A stretch of DNA of 64,000 nt, from assembly GCF_000787855.1 (NCBI RefSeq), contig NZ_BBPQ01000001.1, forward strand, positions 104,371-168,370, written 5' to 3'. The notes under the pieces are model-generated. The model made no database searches and was not told where the DNA came from. It saw nothing but the letters and a program-made list of their open reading frames with translations. Position 1 is the stretch's first letter; each line of letters starts with the position of its first letter. Shown in pieces: positions 9,244 to 20,370 of this stretch. This stretch comes from Streptacidiphilus anmyonensis (GTDB taxonomy: Bacteria; Actinomycetota; Actinomycetes; Streptomycetales; Streptomycetaceae). Position numbers and translations under genes: made by a program.

Positions 9244-10272
9244 TCAGCGCAGCTTGGGGTCGAGAGCGTCGCGGACCGCGTCGCCGAGCATGATGAACGC
9301 CAGGATGGTGATGCAGAGCGCGCCGGCCGGGAAGAGCAGCATGTGCGGCGCGTTGCGGAAGGTGTCCGCTGCGGCCGAGATGTCGATGCCCCAGGAGACC
9401 GTCGGCGGCTTCAGACCCACACCCAGGTAGGAGAGCGTCGCCTCCAGCGAGATGTACGTGCCGAGCGCGATCGTCGCCACGACGATGATCGGCGCCAGCG
9501 AGTTCGGCAGGATGTGGCGCAGCATCAGCCGCACGTTGCCGGCGCCGAGGGCGCGCGCCGCCGTGACGTAGTCCTGCTGCCTGGCGGTGATGACCGCGCC
9601 GCGGGCGATACGCGCGAGCTGCGGCCAGCCCAGCACCACGATGAACGCGACCACGACCCAGATCGACCGGCTCGGGATGACCGAGAGGAAGACCAGTCCG
9701 CCGAGCAGGATCGGGATGCCGAAGAAGATGTCCGCGATACGGGAGACGACCGCGTCCAGCCAGCCGCCGAAGTAGCCGGCCAGGCCGCCCAGGAGCGTGC
9801 CGAGCAGCGCGGTGCCGAGGGTGGCGAAGACGCCCACGGTGATGGACGCCCGGGCGCCGTAGACGGTGCGCGCGTACACGTCGCAGCCCTGGGTGTCGAA
9901 GCCGAAGGGGTGCCCGGAGGTCGGTCCCTGCTGGGACTTCGACAGGTCGCACTGGAGCGGGCTGGTCGAGTCGAAGAGGCCCGGGAAGATGGCGACGATG
10001 ACCAGGAAGATGATCAGGATGCCCGAGATGATGAAGATCGGGTTGCGTCGCAGCTCCCGCCAGGCGTCCTGCCACAGGCTGCGGGGCACCTCGCGGTCGG
10101 TGATGCCCACCGACTCGCTGGACTGCTCCGGCGCGTGGGTGAGGTCCTCCTTCTCGAGCATGCCCTCCACCTCCATGGCGCCCAGGGTGGGCGTCTGGGC
10201 GAAGGCACTGGACAGCTCGGTGTTCGCGTCGTCGGGGACGCCGTTCGGCTTGTTCGGCTGCTGGTCAGGCAT
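9244..10272 (-). CDS. ABC transporter permease, DppC/OppC type
   Basis: Inner-membrane permease, 342 residues. An unusually long cytoplasmic N-terminus of about 85 residues (MPDQQPNKPNGVPDDANTEL, acidic) precedes the OppC helix FIISGILIIFLVIVAIF. The exported segment GHPFGFDTQGCDVYART and the coupling segment QQDYVTAARALGAGN are typical. It ends DAVRDALDPKLR. It overlaps the DppB-type gene by 8 bp. The N-terminal extension is longer than in most DppC proteins; its role is unknown. Confidence 0.92.
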   Translation of the reverse strand: MPDQQPNKPNGVPDDANTELSSAFAQTPTLGAMEVEGMLEKEDLTHAPEQSSESVGITDREVPRSLWQDAWRELRRNPIFIISGILIIFLVIVAIFPGLFDSTSPLQCDLSKSQQGPTSGHPFGFDTQGCDVYARTVYGARASITVGVFATLGTALLGTLLGGLAGYFGGWLDAVVSRIADIFFGIPILLGGLVFLSVIPSRSIWVVVAFIVVLGWPQLARIARGAVITARQQDYVTAARALGAGNVRLMLRHILPNSLAPIIVVATIALGTYISLEATLSYLGVGLKPPTVSWGIDISAAADTFRNAPHMLLFPAGALCITILAFIMLGDAVRDALDPKLR

Positions 10273-11188
10273 AACGGATCCTCGGGTCCAGGACCGCGTA
10301 GAGCAGGTCGACGAGCAGGTTGGCGAGGAGGAAGACGATCACCAGGACGGTCACGAAGCCGACCACGGTCGACGTGCTCTGGTGCACGATGCCCTGGTAC
10401 AGGTAGTAGCCCACTCCGTGGATGTTGAAGATGCGCTCGGTGACCAGCGCGCCACCCATCAGGGCGCCGAGGTCGGTGCCGAGGAAGGTGATGACCGGGA
10501 TCAGCGAGTTGCGCAGCAGGTGGTGGGTGACCACGCGGCGGCGCGGCAGGCCCTTGGCCACGGCCGTGCGCACGTAGTCGGCCTTGCTGTTCTCCGCGAT
10601 GGTGGTGCGGGTCAGCCGGGCGACGTAGGCGAGCGAGACCGAGGCGAGCACGAAGCCCGGTAGCAGCAGCGACTGGATGGGCGCGCCCTCCGGGACGGTG
10701 GCGTCCGCGAGGCCCCACTTCACGCCGAACAGGTACTGCAGGACGTAGCCGATGACGAAGGTCGGGATCGAGATGACGATCAGGGTCATCACCATCACGC
10801 CGGTGTCGGCGAGGTGGCCGCGGCGCATGCCGCTGAGGACGCCGAGCCCGATGCCGATGATCACCTCGAAGGTGAAGGCCACCACGGTGAGCTTGAGCGT
10901 GGTCGGGTAGGCGGTCTTCAGCAGCTCCGTGACCGGCTGGCCGCTGAAGGTGGTCCCGAGATCTCCGGTGAAGATCCCCTTCATGTAGTCGCCGTACTGG
11001 ACGATCAGCGGGTTGTCCAGGCCGAGCTGCTGCCGGATCTGTGCGGCAACGGCGGGGTCGGGGGCCTTGTCGCCGAACAGCGCGGCAACCGGGTCGCCGA
11101 GAGCGTGCACCATCGTGAAGATGATGAACGTTGTCCCGATGAACACCGGGATCATCTGGAGCAGTCGTCGGATGACGTAGCGCCCCAT
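10265..11188 (-). CDS. ABC transporter permease, DppB/OppB type
   Basis: Inner-membrane permease, 307 residues, starting MGRYVIRRLLQMIPV as DppB proteins do, with GGAGG four to five bases before the ATG. The coupling segment KADYVRTAVAKGLPRR is present and the protein ends VDLLYAVLDPRIRYA. It is the second gene of the operon, after the substrate-binding protein and a strong hairpin at 11214-11248 that probably lowers its expression relative to the binding protein. Confidence 0.93.
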   Translation of the reverse strand: MGRYVIRRLLQMIPVFIGTTFIIFTMVHALGDPVAALFGDKAPDPAVAAQIRQQLGLDNPLIVQYGDYMKGIFTGDLGTTFSGQPVTELLKTAYPTTLKLTVVAFTFEVIIGIGLGVLSGMRRGHLADTGVMVMTLIVISIPTFVIGYVLQYLFGVKWGLADATVPEGAPIQSLLLPGFVLASVSLAYVARLTRTTIAENSKADYVRTAVAKGLPRRRVVTHHLLRNSLIPVITFLGTDLGALMGGALVTERIFNIHGVGYYLYQGIVHQSTSTVVGFVTVLVIVFLLANLLVDLLYAVLDPRIRYA

Positions 11189-11213
11189 GGAACCTCCAGG
11201 GATTCGTCGCGGC

Positions 11214-11248
11214 GGCGGCCGGGAATCCCTGAAGGATTCCCGGCCGCC
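11214..11248 (-). terminator. Intra-operon hairpin after the substrate-binding protein gene
   Basis: Perfect 15-bp stem GGCGGCCGGGAATCC / GGATTCCCGGCCGCC with a 5-nt loop, between the binding protein stop (11288) and the permease start (11188). As in many binding-protein operons, it may act as partial terminator or 3' stabiliser so that the lipoprotein is made in excess. Confidence 0.75.
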
Positions 11249-11287
11249 GTCCGGCTCGCGCGGCGGCTCGGCCGGCGGACCGACGAC

Positions 11288-12928
11288 TTACTTGTTGACA
11301 GTGATGTTCGTGTAGACCGGCACGCTGAAGACGTCCAGCGACACATTGGAGACGTTCGAGGACCAGCCGACGGTGCCGTTCTGGTACCACAGCGGGATCG
11401 ACGGCAGGTCGGTGACCAGCAGCTTCTCGGCGCTCTGGAAGTCCGAGACCGCCGTCGCCTTGGTGCTGGCGGCGTTGGCCTGGTTGACCAGGCTGTCGAA
11501 CTGCGGGTTGCTGTAGTGCGAGTCGTTCGACGCGGCGTTGGTGTAGAACAGCGGCTGCAGGAAGTCCTGGATCAGCGGGTAGTCCATCTGCCAGCCGGTG
11601 CGGAAGGCGGAGGTCATCTGCTTGCTCTGGATCTGGTTGCGGAACTGCGCGAACGTGCCGACCGGCTTGCCGACGCAGGCGTTGGTGTTGCCCAGCGCGT
11701 TGTTGATGCTGTTGCAGACCGCGTCGACCCACTCCTTGTGCGGGCCGTCGGCGTTGTAGCTGATGGTCAGCTGGCCGCCGGGGATGCCGCCGCCCTGCTG
11801 GATCAGTTGCTTGGCCTTGGTCGGGTTGTAGGTGCAGACGTCGCCGCAGAGCGTGCTGCTGAAGCCGCCCTCGGCGCCGAGGACCGGGGAGGTCCAGTCG
11901 GTGGCCGGGGTACGGGTGTTCTGGAAGATCACCTTGGTGATGGTCGGGCGGTCGATGGCCATCGACAGACCCTCGCGGACCAGCTTGGCGCCGGCGGTGT
12001 TCCACTGCGGCTGGTTCAGCGGGAAGGAGATGGTCTGGTTGATACCGGCCGGCTCGTTCAGGTAGCGACCGTTGAGGTCGGACTGGACCGTCTTCAGCGC
12101 GGTGGTGGACAGACCGTTGTCGATGTCCAGGTTGCCGGCCTGCAGGTCGGCGTAGGCGGCGTTCGGGTCGGTGTAGACCTTGAGGTTGATGCCACCGTTC
12201 TTCGGCTTGTAGTTGCCGGAGTACGTCGAGTTCGGGGTCAGGGACATGCCCGTGCCCTTGGTCCACGACTTGATCACATACGGACCGTTGCCGACCGGGT
12301 GGGCCTCCCACGCGGTCGGGTTCTTGAAGAACGACTGCGGCAGCGGGTAGAAGGCCGAGTAGCCGAGGGTGTCCGGCCACAGCGAGAACTTCTGCGTCAG
12401 CGCGACGGTGAAGGTGGTGTCGTTGACGACCTTCAGGCCGGACATGGTCGTCGCCGTCGGAGAGCCGGTCGCCGGGTGGACCGCGTCGTAGCCCTGGATC
12501 GACGTGAAGAACGGGTCGGTGTTGTTCTGCGCGTGCGGCAGGTAGGCGCCCCAGTTCCAGGCGTCCACGTAGGAGCTGGCGGTCACCGGGGTGCCGTCGC
12601 TGAACTTCCAGCCGGGCTTCAGCGTGATGGTGAAGTGCTGCTGGTCCGTGGTCGTGATCGACTGGGCGTTGGCCAGCTCCGCGACACCCGTCTTCGGGTT
12701 GTAGTGCTGCAGACCCTCGAAGATCATGTTGAGGACCGCGCCGCCGTTCACCTCGTTGGTGTCGGTCGGGATGAGCGGGTTCTGGGGGTCGCCCCACCAT
12801 GCGGTCACCACGCCGTTGGCGTTGCTGCCCGAGCCCGAGCTGCTGTTGCTCGACGTGCTGCAGGCCGTGGCGGCCAAGGCGATGGCGATGGCCCCGGCGG
12901 CGAACTTCGCTTGCGTGGCTCCACGCAT
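11288..12928 (-). CDS. Peptide/nickel-family ABC transporter substrate-binding lipoprotein
   Basis: Extracellular solute-binding protein of family 5 (SBP_bac_5), 546 residues. A signal sequence ends at lipobox LAATAC, so the mature protein is a membrane-anchored lipoprotein starting at Cys23, followed by a Ser/Asn/Gly linker. Family features include TFTVALTQKFSLWPDTLGY and the C-terminal PLWYQNGTVGWSSNVSN. The ATG has a good GAGGAGG ribosome site. It is the first gene of the operon binding protein-DppB-DppC-DppD-DppF at 7007-12928. The ligand cannot be fixed by eye: peptides are most likely, but other solutes are possible. Confidence 0.92.
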   Translation of the reverse strand: MRGATQAKFAAGAIAIALAATACSTSSNSSSGSGSNANGVVTAWWGDPQNPLIPTDTNEVNGGAVLNMIFEGLQHYNPKTGVAELANAQSITTTDQQHFTITLKPGWKFSDGTPVTASSYVDAWNWGAYLPHAQNNTDPFFTSIQGYDAVHPATGSPTATTMSGLKVVNDTTFTVALTQKFSLWPDTLGYSAFYPLPQSFFKNPTAWEAHPVGNGPYVIKSWTKGTGMSLTPNSTYSGNYKPKNGGINLKVYTDPNAAYADLQAGNLDIDNGLSTTALKTVQSDLNGRYLNEPAGINQTISFPLNQPQWNTAGAKLVREGLSMAIDRPTITKVIFQNTRTPATDWTSPVLGAEGGFSSTLCGDVCTYNPTKAKQLIQQGGGIPGGQLTISYNADGPHKEWVDAVCNSINNALGNTNACVGKPVGTFAQFRNQIQSKQMTSAFRTGWQMDYPLIQDFLQPLFYTNAASNDSHYSNPQFDSLVNQANAASTKATAVSDFQSAEKLLVTDLPSIPLWYQNGTVGWSSNVSNVSLDVFSVPVYTNITVNK

Positions 12929-13287
12929 GGACGTGCCTCCTCAGACGTGCTGTTTGCACCTGTTCTGCGGCGCCCTCGCCCACCCCTGGGCGGCAGCGCC
13001 TGAGCTCGCGGGCCGCCCGCCGTGGTCGGCAGCCGGCCCGGTGACCCGAGCGTCGTGGTCTCTACTATCCGTCACTCTCGGCGATGCTTCCGACCAAACG
13101 ACATTGCGGTTTGATCACACGCCTGTGAGCTGGGTCTCGCAACTTGGGCATCACCAGGTGGGTGCAACAGATGTCGAATCGGACATGAAATACCGCTCAG
13201 GCCCATCGTTGCACCGATATCCGTACATGAGGGCACTGACACTCGCCCCGATTGTCATCACCATGAGTGACGGCCGGACGGCGCAAG
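12929..13287. other. Upstream region of the peptide transporter operon
   Basis: About 360 bp without a supported gene, between the transporter operon and the typA terminator, both on the minus strand. The operon promoter should be here, but no convincing -35/-10 pair was identified. Confidence 0.5.
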
Positions 13288-13320
13288 AAAGCCGCCGGAG
13301 GCAGTGCCTCCGGCGGCTTT
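13288..13320 (-). terminator. Terminator of typA
   Basis: Perfect 16-bp inverted repeat with AAAGCC at one end and GGCTTT at the other, with a one-base nominal loop, 36 bp after the typA stop. The A/T ends give a U-rich tail on the minus-strand transcript. Confidence 0.88.
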
Positions 13321-13356
13321 CCTGGGGGCCCTGGGGCCCGGGGGTTCGGCTGAGGG

Positions 13357-15261
<1,905 letters not shown>

Positions 15262-15465
15262 ACGGAGTACAGTTCTCCCGAATCGACTGGGCGTGGCACC
15301 CGCCGCGCACGGATCTGTGCCGCCGGTCCACCCACCGGGCATCTGAACATGCCACGGCTTTGTCCTATGGTACGTGGTTGCCCTCGTACACTCGCGCGCC
15401 GCCCGGCGAACGGCTGACGAACCCCTCTGGCCTCGCGGATGGCCGGGGTGGCATGATCACGCGCC

Positions 15466-16704
15466 GTGACCCAGCCCCCGGCTCCCAGCACGACGCGTCG
15501 CCCCGGCCGCATGCGCGCCTTTCCCGTCCTCCTCGGCGTCGGCGTCGCCGTGGTGACCGCCAACTCACCGGGCCTCGACCACGGCAACGGCACCGTCGCC
15601 TTCCCGCTCGGCCTCTTCGGGGGCGCGCTGCTCGCCCTGCAGCTCCAGACGCTGATCGGCCTGGCGCTCGGGCGGCTCGGCGGCACCGCGCCGGTCCTGC
15701 TCATGGTCGGCGCCGGCCGACGGGTCGCCGTGCGACGGCCGCGCGGGGTCCCGCTCCTGATCCGCCCGATCCCGCTGGTCCCGCTGCTCGCTTGGGAGGC
15801 CGTCACGGCCGTCGACGGTCTGCGGCTGCGTCTCTTCCTGGGCGGGCTGCTCCGGGTCGCCGTCCCCGCCGGGCTCGGCGTCGGGCTGATGTGGAGCGGC
15901 ACACCCCTGCGCTGTCTCGGCCCCGGCCTGATCCTGGCCTCCCTGCTGCTGCTCAGCGCGGCCAGGACACCGGGCACGACCGGCTGGATGCTGCTGCGCG
16001 CGCCCTTCGCGGACGCCGCTCTGCTGCCGCAGCTGGCCGTGGGCGCCCGGGAGCTGGCGGCGCAGCGCGCGCTGACGGGCGGCCGGATCGCCGAGGCGCG
16101 TGCCGCGCTTGAGCGCGCCCCCGCCGCCTCCCACCCCACCGACTCCGACCCTGCCGTCTCCGTCTCCGCCGACGACGCGCCGGCCACCCTCGCCCAGGTG
16201 CGCCTGCGGGCCGCCGTCGACGTCGCCTCCGGCCGCTACGCCGAGGCCGTCGAGGCCCTGCGCGGAGCCCCCGAGGGACGGGGACTCGCGCCGCACGTCC
16301 CCGGTGAGGAACTGCTGCTCGCGCGGGCGGGCCTGCTCGCCGCGGAGGCCGGGGCGATGCCGCGCGAGGACGCCCTGGCGGCCGCGGCCATCGGGACCGC
16401 ACTCGCCGGTGAGCGCAACCCGCGTCTGCTCGCCGGGAGCGACATCCTGGCGACCCAGGCGCTGCTGGGCGGACGTGCGGCGGACGCCGCGACACTCGCC
16501 CGAAGCGCTCTGCGGCGGATGTCCGACCTGCTGACCAGGGCTTACTGCCTCTGCACGCTGGCCGCGGCCCAGGCCGTCACCGGCGACCAGCCGGGTGCCC
16601 GCGCGAGCCTGGAGCAGGCCCGCGCGCTCGCCCCGGAGCTCGCCCGCATCGCGACGGTGGAACGCCTGATCACCGAGCTTCCGCTGGTACGGGACCGCGT
16701 CTGA
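15466..16704 (+). CDS. Membrane protein of unknown function with C-terminal TPR-like helices
   Basis: A 412-residue protein not assigned to a named family. Residues about 16-180 hold several hydrophobic segments (for example LLGVGVAVVTANSPG, GLFGGALLALQLQTLIGLAL, LILASLLLLSAA), suggesting four or five membrane helices. The remainder is Ala/Leu/Arg-rich helical sequence with repeated patterns such as ALTGGRIAEARAALERAP and ASGRYAEAVEALRGAPEG, which look like tetratricopeptide units. The start is GTG; there is no nearby ribosome site and no exact leaderless hexamer, so the start is uncertain. It is divergent from typA and convergent with the DUF4097 gene, 16 bp away. Topology would put the TPR part on one side of the membrane, possibly as a scaffold. 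Confidence 0.7.
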   Translation: MTQPPAPSTTRRPGRMRAFPVLLGVGVAVVTANSPGLDHGNGTVAFPLGLFGGALLALQLQTLIGLALGRLGGTAPVLLMVGAGRRVAVRRPRGVPLLIRPIPLVPLLAWEAVTAVDGLRLRLFLGGLLRVAVPAGLGVGLMWSGTPLRCLGPGLILASLLLLSAARTPGTTGWMLLRAPFADAALLPQLAVGARELAAQRALTGGRIAEARAALERAPAASHPTDSDPAVSVSADDAPATLAQVRLRAAVDVASGRYAEAVEALRGAPEGRGLAPHVPGEELLLARAGLLAAEAGAMPREDALAAAAIGTALAGERNPRLLAGSDILATQALLGGRAADAATLARSALRRMSDLLTRAYCLCTLAAAQAVTGDQPGARASLEQARALAPELARIATVERLITELPLVRDRV

Positions 16705-16720
16705 CGCGTTACGGGACCCG

Positions 16721-17614
16721 TCAGTCCTGCCCGTCGAGGCGGGCGACCCGGCGGATGGTGACGTCGCCGAGCTTGGTCTCGGCGTGGATCTCGACCTTGT
16801 CGACGGGCTCGCCGGCGGCGGGGGCGTCACTGCTGGCGAGGTCGTTGTAGACGCGGCCGACGCCGGTGTTCAGCTCCAGCCAGGCGGCGCTGCCGTCGCG
16901 GACGCCGACCTCGACGCCGCCGTTCTTGGAGCTCGCCGCGACCTTGCCGCGCACGACCTCGCCGATCCGCACCTCGCCGTTGGCGCTGGCGGCGGTGATG
17001 TCCGACAGCGCGCGCTCGACGTGCACCGAGCCGTTGGCGCACTTGACGCTCGCCGCTCCGGTGACGACGGCGATCTGCACCTTGCCGTTGCTGTTGTCGA
17101 CCTCGGCGGTGCCGTCCACCGTGCCGAGACGGATGTCGCTGGAGCTGGTGTGTATCCGGACCGGGCCGTTGACGTTCTCGACGGTGATCTCGCCGACTCC
17201 GTTGCGCAGCTCGAGCGGACCGGTCTCGACGAGCCGCACGGCGCCGAGGTCGGTCTTGAGCTGGACGGCGCCGAGCGCGCCCTCGGCGAGGAAGTCGCCG
17301 ATGGCGGCCTCGCCGCGCACCTCGGAGTCCGTGGGCAGCTGGACCAGGACGTCCACGGACTCGGGCCGCTTGCTGCTGAAGTTCACAAACCGATTGAGCG
17401 GCTTCTTCGAGACGACACTCAGGGTGCGGCTCGCCTGGTCGTACTCGACGCGGGTGTTGTCCGCCGCCTTGACGTCGGCCGCCTTGCCCGGGTCGCTCGG
17501 GCGGACCTCGACGACCGTGTCGGCGCGGTCCGAGGCGGCGAAGCGGACCTCGGCGACATAGAGGTCCAGCACGACGGTGATCGGGGCGGGGGTCTCGAAC
17601 GTCGAGAGGGACAT
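16721..17614 (-). CDS. DUF4097 family beta-strand repeat protein
   Basis: A 297-residue protein with no signal peptide or membrane helix. From about residue 100 onward it is built of short repeated beta strands with the pattern hydrophobic-x-asparagine-glycine (LELRNGVGEITVENVNG, AEVDNSNGKVQIAVVTG, TAASANGEVRIGEVVRG), typical of the DUF4097 right-handed beta-helix-like repeat. Its biochemical function is unknown. It follows the ribbon-helix-helix gene at 17802 on the same strand, after a repetitive gap of 187 bp, and is probably co-transcribed and controlled by that repressor-like protein. Confidence 0.85.
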   Translation of the reverse strand: MSLSTFETPAPITVVLDLYVAEVRFAASDRADTVVEVRPSDPGKAADVKAADNTRVEYDQASRTLSVVSKKPLNRFVNFSSKRPESVDVLVQLPTDSEVRGEAAIGDFLAEGALGAVQLKTDLGAVRLVETGPLELRNGVGEITVENVNGPVRIHTSSSDIRLGTVDGTAEVDNSNGKVQIAVVTGAASVKCANGSVHVERALSDITAASANGEVRIGEVVRGKVAASSKNGGVEVGVRDGSAAWLELNTGVGRVYNDLASSDAPAAGEPVDKVEIHAETKLGDVTIRRVARLDGQD

Positions 17615-17801
17615 CTCGGGATTCCTTTGCTCAAGCGGGGACGTTCCGGAGGCGGTGCTCGGTCCGTTCGGCGGTGCCGTGGGGCGCGGTGCGCTCGGCG
17701 GTGCGGCGGGCTCGGCGGTGCGGCGGGCGTTCGGTGCGTTCAGCGGTGCGCGGTGCTTCAGCGGACCGGCGGGCGTTCGGCGACGCGGCGGCCGTGCGAG
17801 G
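17615..17801. repeat. Low-complexity GCGGTGC/GGCGGGC-rich spacer
   Basis: The 187-bp gap between the RHH and DUF4097 genes is filled with degenerate repeats of GCGGTGC and GGCGGGCGTTCGG. No coding potential is supported. Confidence 0.6.
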
Positions 17802-18332
17802 TCAGCGGGCCCAGCCGGTGAAGCTCTGGCCGAGAGCCCGGTCGGGCTTCTGCGCAGGGGCGGCCTTGGCGGCCGTGCGGCCCTGGGCGGCGAGTCCGGC
17901 GGCGGCCGCGCGGACGATCCAGGCGTTGACCGAGAGCCCGCCTGAGGCGGCGGCGTCCTCGATCAGGGCCTTGAGGTTGGCAGGCAGCCGCAGGTTGATC
18001 CGGACCATGGCGGCGTCGTCGCCCTCGGCGACGGGCAGCCGCACGTCGACGGGCCCGGGGGCGGCCTCGGCGGCCGGTTGCGCGGGGGCGGGCGGCGGCG
18101 TCACCGCGAAGCCGGCCCCGCCGCCGCGCAGCCGGAGGTCGACGGAGCCGGGCGCGAGCTCGACGGAGATCTCCTCGGCGGCGGCGGAGAGGGCTTCGAG
18201 CAGGGTGAGCCGGACGGCGGCGTCCAGGGGCTGGAGAAGCCGGTCGGCGAGCGCGCGGGCGTCCTCGCCGCCGACCTCGGCTGCGGTCGTCAGCTCCCGG
18301 CGGAGCTGCTCGACATAAGGGGTGAGGTCCAT
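17802..18332 (-). CDS. HicB-like / ribbon-helix-helix DNA-binding protein
   Basis: A 176-residue cytoplasmic protein. The N-terminal half (MDLTPYVEQLRRELTTAAEV) is helical, followed by an Ala/Pro-rich linker. The C-terminal part holds a ribbon-helix-helix domain at about residues 110-150: strand MVRINLRLP, then helices ANLKALIEDAA and SVNAWIVRAAAAGL. This architecture is usually annotated as HicB-family antitoxin in Streptomyces, but no HicA toxin is adjacent; the next gene is DUF4097. The ATG at 18332 begins the conserved MDLTPYVEQ; an upstream in-frame start at 18362 would place the operator inside the gene. Two 8-bp near-palindromes just before the start suggest autoregulation. Confidence 0.82.
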   Translation of the reverse strand: MDLTPYVEQLRRELTTAAEVGGEDARALADRLLQPLDAAVRLTLLEALSAAAEEISVELAPGSVDLRLRGGGAGFAVTPPPAPAQPAAEAAPGPVDVRLPVAEGDDAAMVRINLRLPANLKALIEDAAASGGLSVNAWIVRAAAAGLAAQGRTAAKAAPAQKPDRALGQSFTGWAR

Positions 18333-18342
18333 GGCTCTACAG

Positions 18343-18361
18343 TGGCGCCACTTTGGCACCA
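18343..18361. promoter_or_regulatory. Tandem RHH-type operator candidate
   Basis: TGGCGCCA (18343-18350) and TGGCACCA (18354-18361) are spaced 11 bp start to start, about one helical turn, 11 bp before the ATG of the RHH gene. Tandem short boxes one turn apart are the usual binding pattern of ribbon-helix-helix repressors. Binding by the adjacent protein is inferred. Confidence 0.55.
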
Positions 18362-18392
18362 ATGCAAGTCGTTCTGGCTCACGCTGGCATCC

Positions 18393-20132
18393 CTAGTGGC
18401 CCTTACCGGATGCGAAGCCCATGTCCTGGAAGCGCGGCGTCGCGAAGCCGAACGCACCCACGTTGCGGACGTTGTCACGGATGCCGACGAGTTCGGGCGA
18501 CTGGAAGAGCGGGAGCGACGGCGCGGCCTGCCAGATGCGGATGTCGGCCTCGTTGGTCAGACGGATCGCGTCGGAGGGGTTGGTGGCGGCCACCGCCTGG
18601 CTCAGGAGCCGGTCGATCTCGTCCGTGCCCGTCGCGGAGAGGTTCTGGCCCACCGACAGCGAGCCGTCCCCGTTGACCTGCGGCTTCGCGAAGAGGGCGC
18701 GCTCGTCCGCGACCGGGAAAAGCGAGGCCGGCCAGCTGACGAGGGCGAGGTCGAAGTCCCCGGCCGCCACGTCCTTGGTGAAGAAGTCCGCCGCGGGGAC
18801 CGCCTTGGTCGCCAGGCCGATGCCGACCTGGCCGAGCTGCGTGGTGAGGAGCTTGGCGATGGCGGCGTCGCGGGCCGAGCCCGCCCGGGTGAGCAGCGTC
18901 AGCCTGAGCGGCTTGGTCCCGTTGACGCGCGTCGTCCCCGGCGCCGCGTCACCGTGAGCGCCGAGACGCCAGCCGGCCGCGTCGAGGAGCTTGGCGGCGT
19001 TCGTGGCACTGGCGCCGAGCGCGGCGGCGTCGTCCTGGTAGCCCTGCTGGTCGCCCATCAGCAAATGGTTGCCGAGCGGCACGGCCGGGAGATCCAGCGG
19101 CTTCAGGACCGCGTCGGCCACGGCCTGGCGGTCCACGGCGTCGGCGACGGCGCGGCGTACCTGCGGGTCGGCGAGCAGACCGGTGCCGCCGTTGAAGGCG
19201 AGGGCGAGGTAGCCCGGCGCGGAGGCGCGCAGCACCTCGGTGCCCGCGGTGGCCTCGGGGGTGTTGCCCGAGTCGTCCGCCGCACGGCTGAGGTCGACGA
19301 CGTCGACGTGGTGCGCGGCGAGCGCGGACGCGGCGTCCTCCGGGGCGACGGCCGTGAACGCGATGGCGTCCAGTTTGGCGCGATCACCCCACCAGCGGGG
19401 GTTGCGGGCGACGGTCAGCGTGTTCTGGCCGCCCTGGCCCGCCGCGCCCTTGAGTGTGAACGGACCGGCATCGGCGGCGAGCGCGGTCTTCAGTCCGTCT
19501 GTGAACGCCTGCGGCGAGGCCGTCGCGGCGGCCGGATACAGAGGTGTGAACAGCGAACGCCAGGGCGCGTAGCTGTGTGCGAAGACGACCTTGACCTGGT
19601 GCGGCTTCGCGCCCGCCGCGACCGAGGCGATGCTGTCGTAGCCGTCGGCGTGCGCGGCGCCCGCGGCGGCGAAGGCCGGGTCGGCGCCGCTGAGCGCATG
19701 CCACTGACCCGCGAAGTCCGCGACGCCGAGCGGCTTGCCGTCGCTCCAGACCGCCTTCGGGTTGAGCGTGTAGACGACGGTCTGCGGCGAGGCGGACACC
19801 TGCTCGGCGCTGGTGACGTAGTCCTGGTCCGCGGTGGCCTTGCCGGAGGCGTCCAGGGTGAACAGCGTCGGCAGCAGAGCCTGGTCGGCGAGCGTGGTGG
19901 CCGGGCTCGCGTCGGTCGCGAAGGCGTTGAGGGTGGTCGGCAGCGCGTCGACCGCCCAGTGCAGCGTGCCGCCCTGGGCGACGGCGGAGCGCGCGGCGTG
20001 GGACATGTCGTCGGCGCGGACGGCGGGGGCGCCCGAGCCCGAGCAGGCAGCCAGGACCAGGGCCACGGCCGCGGCCAGCACCGCGGCGGAGGTCTCGCGG
20101 GGCGCACGGAGGAAGTCTTTGCGGTACACCAC
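18393..20132 (-). CDS. Orphan ABC transporter family substrate-binding lipoprotein
   Basis: Family 5 solute-binding protein (SBP_bac_5), about 579 residues, exported and anchored through lipobox LVLAAC followed by SGSGAP. Recognisable parts are GGTLHWAVDALPTTLNAF at the mature N-terminus, VWSDGKPLGVADFAGQWHAL and a C-terminal PLFQSPELVGIRDNVRNVGAF. The frame is open to 20198; I prefer the GTG at 20132 (MVYRKDFLRAPRE), which gives a short basic n-region before the hydrophobic core. No permease or ATPase genes adjoin it, so it may serve a transporter encoded elsewhere, possibly one at 1-12928. Confidence 0.85.
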   Translation of the reverse strand: MVYRKDFLRAPRETSAAVLAAAVALVLAACSGSGAPAVRADDMSHAARSAVAQGGTLHWAVDALPTTLNAFATDASPATTLADQALLPTLFTLDASGKATADQDYVTSAEQVSASPQTVVYTLNPKAVWSDGKPLGVADFAGQWHALSGADPAFAAAGAAHADGYDSIASVAAGAKPHQVKVVFAHSYAPWRSLFTPLYPAAATASPQAFTDGLKTALAADAGPFTLKGAAGQGGQNTLTVARNPRWWGDRAKLDAIAFTAVAPEDAASALAAHHVDVVDLSRAADDSGNTPEATAGTEVLRASAPGYLALAFNGGTGLLADPQVRRAVADAVDRQAVADAVLKPLDLPAVPLGNHLLMGDQQGYQDDAAALGASATNAAKLLDAAGWRLGAHGDAAPGTTRVNGTKPLRLTLLTRAGSARDAAIAKLLTTQLGQVGIGLATKAVPAADFFTKDVAAGDFDLALVSWPASLFPVADERALFAKPQVNGDGSLSVGQNLSATGTDEIDRLLSQAVAATNPSDAIRLTNEADIRIWQAAPSLPLFQSPELVGIRDNVRNVGAFGFATPRFQDMGFASGKGH

Positions 20133-20315
20133 GAAGCCACTCAAGGCCCCCGGGCTGCAGTCGGCCTGACGACACGTCGGAAAAGGCGCCGGAGCCACCC
20201 GATCGGGGCAGCGGATTGCGCCGGGCGGGGGCGCGCGCCGCGTGCGTGTAATCCGCCAATCGTGAGCAAAGCCTTTTCAGGCGAGGGCGATCGGGGCCAC
20301 ACTCGCTTCCGCGCG

Positions 20316-20336
20316 TTCCTGACAGGACATCAGGAA
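20316..20336. promoter_or_regulatory. Inverted repeat upstream of the sdh locus
   Basis: Perfect 7-bp arms TTCCTGA / TCAGGAA with a 7-nt spacer, 34 bp before the small gene at 20371. It is the most symmetrical element in the divergent region 20133-20370. No known regulator was matched. Confidence 0.45.
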
Positions 20337-20370
20337 TCGAATACCCATGCGCGTGGAGGGGAGCTGAGTC

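Noticed and set aside
17802..18332. HicAB toxin-antitoxin system
   Set aside because: No HicA-like toxin ORF on either side.
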